Part shown: piece by piece, positions 22,753 through 28,156 of the stretch
Layout of the letters: every line of letters begins with the position of its first letter
Numbering within the stretch: the stretch's first letter is position 1
DNA from: M3007 sp044350415
GTDB taxonomy: Bacteria; Bacteroidota; Bacteroidia; Chitinophagales; Saprospiraceae
Length of the DNA: 28,156 bases
Direction of reading: 5' to 3'
Assembly: GCA_044350415.1 (NCBI GenBank)
Contig: JBILHQ010000054.1
Span: 1 to 28,156, forward strand
Position numbers and translations under genes: made by a program
The notes under the pieces: generated by a model
Told to the model about the DNA's origin: nothing
Seen by the model: only the letters and a program-made list of their open reading frames with translations
Databases searched by the model: none

Positions 22753-25686
22753 TTAACGCACCATAATCTTCCCGGATGCTACCGGCCTGCCATCAGCGAC
22801 AAGCCGGTAGATCATAAATCCGGATGAGATTTGGTGTTTGAACAATCGGAATGTGGAATCGGCCTGGGTTTGATTAAAGATAAGGCGGCCCTGTGCATCA
22901 TACAATTCAATCTGGTATGACGAAGCAGTAACACCTGTGATCTCCATAGTAGTGCTGGTAACGAATGGATTGGGATAAATTCTCAAACCAGCGCCTGAAA
23001 AATCAACTATTCTTGTACCGTTGGTGGTATCCACTACTTCAAGTTCTGTAAAGGAGTCGCACACCGTATGGTAAGTCTCGTTGGTCTCAACGGGAGCATT
23101 AAAGTCAAAGTAGATAGCAGCGTGATTCAATACCTCCGTTTCGCAAGGGACTTCCGGTTTTTGGGAAACACGGAACTTGACAAAACCTTCACTGGAGCTG
23201 CTACCTGCAGGCAACAGATTAATATTGGTCAAATGAAATGACACAATACCATCGCCATATAAAGAATACGTATACGGATGACTGGCTGTGCCTGGCCGAA
23301 CGGTAGCAGGGTCTAACCACGCAGACAAAGTGTCTCTGATCGTAACCTCACTGATCGTATCGGAACCGGTATTGAGAAAACGGATTAAATAATCCACATC
23401 AGTATTTGGGTAAATATAGTGTGGATCTTTATAGCCCTTGGGATGGCCTCTCTTTAAAAATGCTGGATTAAAGTTGGCTTCATAAGCCTCCTGACAGTCG
23501 GATGCCACAAATGGCTCTGCATCGTCCTCAGGGAACATCGTATAAAAACCGGTGCTAACCGTAGAAGTAGTATCTGTTTGGCATCCCTCGATCGCCGCTG
23601 TAGGTATGCTTATACCTGGATAAGTAGATGCTTGTTCTGAAATAAGGCGATAAGTATGGCCATTCGCCGGGCGACTAAACACAACAGTTTCCTCTGAAGG
23701 ATCTAAATTGGGGATAGTGCCGGTATAACCAACTGGCGGTACAAACAAAACGACCAAATCATCAATAATTACGTACTCCAGTTCATTAGCAGGGCCAAAA
23801 CCTTTGTTGATTAAGGACAATTTAACCGTGTCATTTTCACATTTAGCCCTCGCTTCAATCAATGACCCGTTCCAGTTGTTAGCACTGCAAAATGAATCAG
23901 GCGTAATGTGTGCCCGCATACAATGGGCCGATGATAATTCTGCATTACAATCCAAGAACGCATTAATTGTGAAACTGCCGCAATCGCCCGGATTTACTGT
24001 ACCCACTGAAAAAATCAGTGTGTCGCCAGCTGTTGTAAAGGGTAACGAACTGGAAGTGATCGCAAACCCGGGCGATTTTTCGACGTAAACAATCGTATTT
24101 TGAGATGGCACGGTGCCGGAATTGCAATATCGCACAGTGTAGGTATTATCCACGCACCGGCGCAAAATCGGCGTTTGTATATCGACTTCGTTATAAGGAC
24201 AAAAGGTTATTTTTTTGACACTGATATCCGTAAAAATCGTATCGTAAAAATTGCTGACTGGTACAGTAACGGAACTTAAACAAGAACCCCAATAAGCGTT
24301 GGTAGGGAATACTTTTATATCGTACACCCCTGTATCGACCATTATAAAATAATTACCCTGTGCATTAGTGGTGACATAACGGGTAAAATCGGGGCTCGAG
24401 ACGCGCAATAGCCATTTATTTAGCCCTGGTTCTCCAGCTTGGTAAGTACAATCATTATTCTGGTCATTATACAACCGCCCCGAAAGATAATTGGTGAAGA
24501 ATTTACCTTCAAAATCGGAGCGCAACATGTAGGTATATTTCTGCGGCGAGAATGGATCAGAGTTGGTATAGGTATACCCTACCGCCACAAATCCACTACC
24601 GTCAGAAGTCGGACTAACGCCAAAACCTTCGGAAAGACCCACTTTACCAGCACCATTCTCCCAAACCAGGGCACCGTCTGCAGCAACCCTGGCCATAAAT
24701 ATTTCACTCCGTACAAGTGCCGCCTCTGGAGTTCTGCCGCAAATAATGTAGCCTCCAGTTCCGTCATAATTAACGTCCGAAATAATTTGAGCACGAATAG
24801 AATCTAGTGTATTAGCAAAAGTCAAGACCCAAATTGGAGCAGGGTTCGCTACCGGATTTTCATCAATTTTTACCACTAAACCCGCTTGATAAGAGGTGGT
24901 TGGAACTTGGGTGTAACCGCCTATGACAAATCCGCCACCCGGAGCAGCAACAATACTGTTGCCACTCTCTGCTAAATTCAAACCATTATCGTAGGAAGTT
25001 TCCCATATTAAGGCTCCATCTATTGCAGCTACCCGCACGATATAAATATCCTGAATGCTCGGATTTTTTCTGCGCTCGCCCACAGCCACGATATCGCCAT
25101 TGCTGGCAACCGTCAAACTATATCCCCTTTCCAGAAAAGTGCTGGCAAGTCCAAATGTTTTGCTCCACAAGAGATTACCCTGCGCATCCGTTTTTAAAAT
25201 CCGCATTTGGTCGGCACTATTATCTGTACCCGTCATCACCAATGATCCATCAGCCAGCACCACTAAATCATTAATATCATCTGCTTTATTGGCAAGCCCC
25301 AGTGTTTTTGTCCAAAGGACATTACCGGAAAAATCAGTTTTAAACAAAAAACCATCTGAAGAAGGATCTGAAGGAGCGCCGTTACCTGTCCACCTGGTGC
25401 CAACCACCAAATAAGAACTGTCGGGAAGGACCTTAATAGAACTCGCCTTTGTTTGGGCACCCACCAGTGTGAACTTAGACCATTGTAAAAAACCATCCAC
25501 ATCCACTTTAATGAGTTGGAGATTACTACTACTATATACACCGGCCATAATATACCCTCCATCTGGCGTAATGGCCACTTCCTGTGCCTCATCAAAGCCA
25601 CCACCAGAATATATACGCTCCCAGCCCTGGCCTGTCAAAAGGTGGGCAGTAAGCAACAAAACTAATGTGTAGAGATACTTTGACAT
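22753..25686 (-). CDS. Large T9SS-sorted surface or secreted protein with propeller, SdrD-B-like and DUF11-like domains
   Basis: The ATG at 25686 is chosen, because MSKYLYTLVLLLTAHLLTGQ is a proper signal peptide. The 27 codons upstream of it (frame open to 25767) overlap a promoter-like element. The product has 977 residues. Residues ~21-395 are propeller-type repeats (DGGYIMAG, DGSLVMTG, GGFVIGG). Residues ~398-470 resemble an SdrD B-like domain (GRLYNDQNNDCTYQAGEPGL). Residues ~510-620 are a DUF11-like surface repeat (VRYCNSGTVPSQNTIVYVE). Residues ~755-885 are a second such domain typical of Bacteroidota surface proteins (DVDYLIRFLNTGSDTISEV, ending LNHAAIYFDFNAPVETNE). The last ~75 residues are a T9SS type A tail (IYPNPF...GKIMVR). 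It is likely cell-surface or secreted; role unknown. Confidence 0.88.
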   Translation of the reverse strand: MSKYLYTLVLLLTAHLLTGQGWERIYSGGGFDEAQEVAITPDGGYIMAGVYSSSNLQLIKVDVDGFLQWSKFTLVGAQTKASSIKVLPDSSYLVVGTRWTGNGAPSDPSSDGFLFKTDFSGNVLWTKTLGLANKADDINDLVVLADGSLVMTGTDNSADQMRILKTDAQGNLLWSKTFGLASTFLERGYSLTVASNGDIVAVGERRKNPSIQDIYIVRVAAIDGALIWETSYDNGLNLAESGNSIVAAPGGGFVIGGYTQVPTTSYQAGLVVKIDENPVANPAPIWVLTFANTLDSIRAQIISDVNYDGTGGYIICGRTPEAALVRSEIFMARVAADGALVWENGAGKVGLSEGFGVSPTSDGSGFVAVGYTYTNSDPFSPQKYTYMLRSDFEGKFFTNYLSGRLYNDQNNDCTYQAGEPGLNKWLLRVSSPDFTRYVTTNAQGNYFIMVDTGVYDIKVFPTNAYWGSCLSSVTVPVSNFYDTIFTDISVKKITFCPYNEVDIQTPILRRCVDNTYTVRYCNSGTVPSQNTIVYVEKSPGFAITSSSLPFTTAGDTLIFSVGTVNPGDCGSFTINAFLDCNAELSSAHCMRAHITPDSFCSANNWNGSLIEARAKCENDTVKLSLINKGFGPANELEYVIIDDLVVLFVPPVGYTGTIPNLDPSEETVVFSRPANGHTYRLISEQASTYPGISIPTAAIEGCQTDTTSTVSTGFYTMFPEDDAEPFVASDCQEAYEANFNPAFLKRGHPKGYKDPHYIYPNTDVDYLIRFLNTGSDTISEVTIRDTLSAWLDPATVRPGTASHPYTYSLYGDGIVSFHLTNINLLPAGSSSSEGFVKFRVSQKPEVPCETEVLNHAAIYFDFNAPVETNETYHTVCDSFTELEVVDTTNGTRIVDFSGAGLRIYPNPFVTSTTMEITGVTASSYQIELYDAQGRLIFNQTQADSTFRLFKHQISSGFMIYRLVADGRPVASGKIMVR

Positions 25687-25716
25687 GAGATGATGGATAA
25701 ACAAATTTTCTTTGAC

Positions 25717-25730
25717 GGTACAAAAGTGCA
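25717..25730 (-). promoter_or_regulatory. Weak promoter-like element for the large T9SS gene
   Basis: The minus strand reads TGCACTTTTGTACC about 30 nt before the ATG at 25686. It resembles the TAnnTTTG-nrCC pattern seen at other starts in this window but with a poor TA. It is listed because it lies inside the longer open frame and supports the shorter start. Confidence 0.25.
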
Positions 25731-25913
25731 GGAACAGTTTAGTGAAGTGAAAGGCAAATATTGTCATTTGTTGAAAAATTAAATTGATAAAATATACTGC
25801 AAAATAGGTACTCTTTCAAGAACATCTTTAAAAATAAGGACCGTTTGTTTGTTATTAACGTAAAAAAGAAGGACCGGGGTTGGGTATTTTAATTAAAATT
25901 TGTTGAATAGTTA

Positions 25914-25921
25914 TAATTTTG
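25914..25921 (+). promoter_or_regulatory. Bacteroidota -7 element
   Basis: TAATTTTG, a perfect TAnnTTTG match, lies 39 nt before the ATG at 25961, giving a start site near 25928 and a leader of ~33 nt. A TTG lies upstream but too close for an ideal -33. Confidence 0.5.
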
Positions 25922-25960
25922 CGGAGTTGATTTTTTTTAAGAAGTCCTCATTTTAAGGAT

Positions 25961-27373
25961 ATGCAAAAAAGCGTTTTGATTGAAGTCCTTCAGGCATTAA
26001 CGCCAAAGGAGGTGCGTGAATTGAATAAATGGTTGGCTTCTCCGGCACATAATCACCGCCAGGATGCTATTATGATGTTTGAATACCTTCTAAAAAAGGA
26101 GAAACCTTTTGACAAGCTGTCGGTTTGGAAAGAAATCTACCCCAAAGAACCCTTCGACGATGCTTATTTACGTCAGGTCATGTATTTTTTGTTGAAAGCT
26201 GTTGAAGATTATTTTATTTTTAAAGAATACAAAAAGGAGTCCGTACGATCAGCATTATCATTAGCCAGTTTATATCGGCGCCGGCATTTGGACAAACCAT
26301 TCCGGCAAACTATTGAAACAATCCGAAGGGAAATGAGTAATTCCCCGTTCAGAAACAGTGATTACCATTTAGATAAATTTTTTGTTGAGCAGGAATGGTA
26401 CTCCTATCTCGCTGAAACGAATCCATTAGGGGAAATAAACCTTCAGGTAGTGTCTGACGAATTAGACATGGCTTTTCTCACTAATAAGCTACGCATTGCA
26501 TGTTGGATGATAGCGCATCAGGCCGTTAATAAAAAAGCGCAGTATGAAATTGGGATGTTGGAGGCCATTCTTGTGACTGTGGAGAAAAGTAAATTACTCA
26601 GCGAACCAGGGGTAGCCGTTTATTATTTTGGGTTTAAAGCACTTACAGACCGTAATAATACGAGTCATTTTGAAAGCCTGATCCAAATTCTGGATGAATC
26701 AGGTAAGCTTTTCCCTACCACTGAATTAAAAGAGTTGTACCGGCTCGCGATTAACTATTGTACCAGTCGTCTTAATATGGGCCAGGAGGTGTTTTTTCAG
26801 AAGCAATTTGAATTATACCGTGCAGGATATGAACAGTCCATTCTTTTGGAAGAAAGTGATACTATTTCCCGGTACATGTTTACAGGATCGGTATATTCAG
26901 CTATAAAAACTAAAAATTATGACTGGGCAGCGGATTTTATCAGCAGATTCAGCAACCGTTTAGAGGAAAAACACCGATACAGTACCGTTCAATTTAACCT
27001 CTCCAGATTATATTATGAACGCGGCGATTACCATAAAGCACAAACGCTACTTCGCGAATTTGAATATGATGACATGTTGCTCAATGCGGTGGCCAAAACA
27101 ATGTTGCTCAAAATTTACTATACCCTTGGCGAATACGATGCCCTGGAATCGCTGATTGAGGCCATGCGCTCATTTCTTCAGCGAAAGGAGGCGCTTAGCT
27201 CGACACACAAGGCCGTATTTAAAAATATTATTCAACTCATGAAAAAACTCCTGCATCTTAACCCATATTCCAAAACACAGGTGGAAAAATTCAGGGTTGC
27301 AGTTAAAGAAACCAATCCCATTCAAGAACAAGAACGGCTTTGGTTCCTGCAGCAGATTGAAAAGCATAAATAG
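25961..27373 (+). CDS. Conserved-looking cytosolic protein of unknown function, helical/TPR-like
   Basis: 470 residues, no signal peptide and no membrane segment. The chain is almost entirely predicted helix, rich in Leu, Glu, Lys and aromatic residues. The C-terminal half has TPR-like helix pairs (FNLSRLYYERGDYHKAQTLL, followed by a second pair around MLLKIYYTLGEYDALESLI). The N-terminus (LTPKEVRELNKWLASPAHN) could be a small DNA- or protein-binding helical bundle, but no recognised domain is visible. TPR proteins usually act as scaffolds. The gene stands alone between the divergent T9SS gene and deoC, with its own -7 element. Function unknown. Confidence 0.8.
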   Translation: MQKSVLIEVLQALTPKEVRELNKWLASPAHNHRQDAIMMFEYLLKKEKPFDKLSVWKEIYPKEPFDDAYLRQVMYFLLKAVEDYFIFKEYKKESVRSALSLASLYRRRHLDKPFRQTIETIRREMSNSPFRNSDYHLDKFFVEQEWYSYLAETNPLGEINLQVVSDELDMAFLTNKLRIACWMIAHQAVNKKAQYEIGMLEAILVTVEKSKLLSEPGVAVYYFGFKALTDRNNTSHFESLIQILDESGKLFPTTELKELYRLAINYCTSRLNMGQEVFFQKQFELYRAGYEQSILLEESDTISRYMFTGSVYSAIKTKNYDWAADFISRFSNRLEEKHRYSTVQFNLSRLYYERGDYHKAQTLLREFEYDDMLLNAVAKTMLLKIYYTLGEYDALESLIEAMRSFLQRKEALSSTHKAVFKNIIQLMKKLLHLNPYSKTQVEKFRVAVKETNPIQEQERLWFLQQIEKHK

Positions 27374-27424
27374 GCTGGGCAACAGACTACAGGTGCTAAA
27401 ATCAAATGGTTAGGAATAATCTGT

Positions 27425-27432
27425 TACCTTTG
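27425..27432 (+). promoter_or_regulatory. Extra TAnnTTTG element with two overlapping mini-ORFs downstream
   Basis: TACCTTTG fits the -7 consensus but is followed by no ordinary gene. Two tiny frames come next: 27473-27505 (MDCLSKKQAV) and 27502-27555 (MSGKESAKSDKLLFTRS), overlapping by ATGA. The deoC promoter follows at 27566. This may drive a small RNA, a mini-peptide pair or an extended deoC message, or it may be a chance match. Confidence 0.25.
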
Positions 27433-27565
27433 GGTACATTCCTTTTGCTTAGACAACTATCTTTTTGCAAGAATGGACTGTTTAAGCAAAAAACAGGCTG
27501 TATGAGCGGAAAAGAATCAGCCAAAAGTGATAAGTTATTATTTACACGTTCCTAATTTTTTTTGA

Positions 27566-27573
27566 TACCTTTG
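27566..27573 (+). promoter_or_regulatory. Bacteroidota -7 element for deoC
   Basis: TACCTTTG, a perfect TAnnTTTG match, is followed by CTACCC and lies 57 nt before the GTG start at 27631, with a start site expected near 27580. Confidence 0.6.
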
Positions 27574-27630
27574 CTACCCATTTGCCAAGTTGACTTTAAC
27601 AAAGAACTGTAATAATCAGACCTGATAATT

Positions 27631-28156
27631 GTGGATAATCTGAACTCATACCTCGAGCACACGCTGCTGAAAATTGACACCTCCATCACCGATGTCCGTC
27701 GCATTTGCGAAGAAGCGGTTCAATATACTATGGGCGGTGTTTGTATCCCACCGCTATTTGTTCGGGAAGCCAAACGAATTCTTGGAGAAGAGTCTAAAAC
27801 CAAAGTGGTGACGGTCATCGCCTTCCCAATGGGATATTCTGCCCTGGCCGCCAAAACGGAGGAAATCAAACGCGCATTAGATGAAGGAGCCGACGAAATA
27901 GACGGCGTGATCAATATGGCCGCCCTCAAAAGCGGCAATTGGAATCATGTGGAAAATGATATCGAAGGCATGGCTTTAGCCACCAATCTTAAAGGGAAAC
28001 AGTTCAAACTGATTATCGAAATTGGGTTACTTACGGAAGAGGACCTGAAAAGAGTCGTTGCATTTGCACTGAATTCAAGGGTGAAATACCTCAAAACCAG
28101 TACTGGTATGCATGGATTCCCGGTTACCACTGATCAGGTAAAACTGCTCCGTAAAA
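27631..28156 (+). CDS. deoC: Deoxyribose-phosphate aldolase (3' end outside the window)
   Basis: The frame is open from a stop at 27613-27615 and the first plausible start is GTG at 27631 (VDNLNSYLEHTLLKID), which matches the usual DeoC N-terminus 'xxxIDHTLLK'. Family motifs follow: GGVCIPPLFV, VVTVIAFPMGYSALAAKTEE, DEIDGVINMAALKSG (Asp91, equal to E. coli Asp102) and YLKTSTGM, with Lys155 as the Schiff-base lysine (E. coli Lys167). The second catalytic lysine and the C-terminus lie beyond base 28156. Reaction: 2-deoxyribose-5-phosphate to acetaldehyde plus glyceraldehyde-3-phosphate, in nucleoside salvage. The family match is clear. Confidence 0.93.
   Translation, partial: MDNLNSYLEHTLLKIDTSITDVRRICEEAVQYTMGGVCIPPLFVREAKRILGEESKTKVVTVIAFPMGYSALAAKTEEIKRALDEGADEIDGVINMAALKSGNWNHVENDIEGMALATNLKGKQFKLIIEIGLLTEEDLKRVVAFALNSRVKYLKTSTGMHGFPVTTDQVKLLRK

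Noticed and set aside
25687..25767. Upstream start for the large T9SS protein
   Set aside because: A proper signal peptide begins at 25686 and the extension has an unusual composition over a promoter-like element.

Overview
The window looks like chromosomal DNA of a Bacteroidota bacterium, most likely of the Saprospiria/Cytophagia side of the phylum. Three proteins end in type IX secretion (T9SS) sorting domains with a YPNP motif. A large VCBS/ASPIC-UnbV lipoprotein is of a type common in this phylum. Several starts are preceded by the Bacteroidota -7 element TAnnTTTG, and Shine-Dalgarno sequences are mostly absent. No rRNA, tRNA, intact insertion sequence or CRISPR array was seen. No species is claimed.

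Layout. (1) 1-3233: two T9SS surface or secreted proteins on the + strand, each followed by a hairpin terminator. (2) 3301-8213: on the - strand, an 1181-residue VCBS/ASPIC-UnbV lipoprotein followed by an UMF1/Atg22-type MFS transporter. (3) 8348-16711: a uronate-use locus built as two divergent units around a 680-bp intergenic stretch full of inverted repeats. The - strand unit is a KDPG-aldolase-like gene and an ExuT-like hexuronate transporter. The + strand unit is uxaC, kdgK, a second KDPG-aldolase-like gene and a secreted GH127 beta-L-arabinofuranosidase. Just past the transporter's 3' end is a 29-codon N-terminal remnant of an AAA-type ATPase. (4) 16726-17692: a long inverted repeat, then two apparently decaying small genes on the - strand. 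(5) 17853-22285: a textbook sigma-54 (-24/-12) promoter, a 44-bp tandem repeat in the predicted leader, a Wzz/BY-kinase-like polysaccharide co-polymerase, and a secreted protein of unknown function. (6) 22297-25730: a long hairpin, a strong terminator, a possible mini-gene and a 977-residue T9SS protein on the - strand. (7) 25914-28156: a 470-residue protein of unknown function and the 5' part of deoC.

How the genes fit together. The uronate locus would import galacturonate or glucuronate (ExuT), isomerise it (UxaC), phosphorylate 2-keto-3-deoxygluconate (KdgK) and cleave KDPG to pyruvate and glyceraldehyde-3-phosphate (Eda). The reductase and dehydratase steps between UxaC and KdgK are missing from the window. 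The GH127 enzyme suggests that the uronates come from arabinose-decorated pectin or arabinogalactan-type glycans.

The most notable non-coding feature is the perfect 17-nt match to the sigma-54 consensus at 18042-18058. It lies upstream of a leader carrying three and a third copies of a 44-bp repeat and then the exopolysaccharide gene, which suggests activator-dependent and possibly repeat-tuned control of polysaccharide production.
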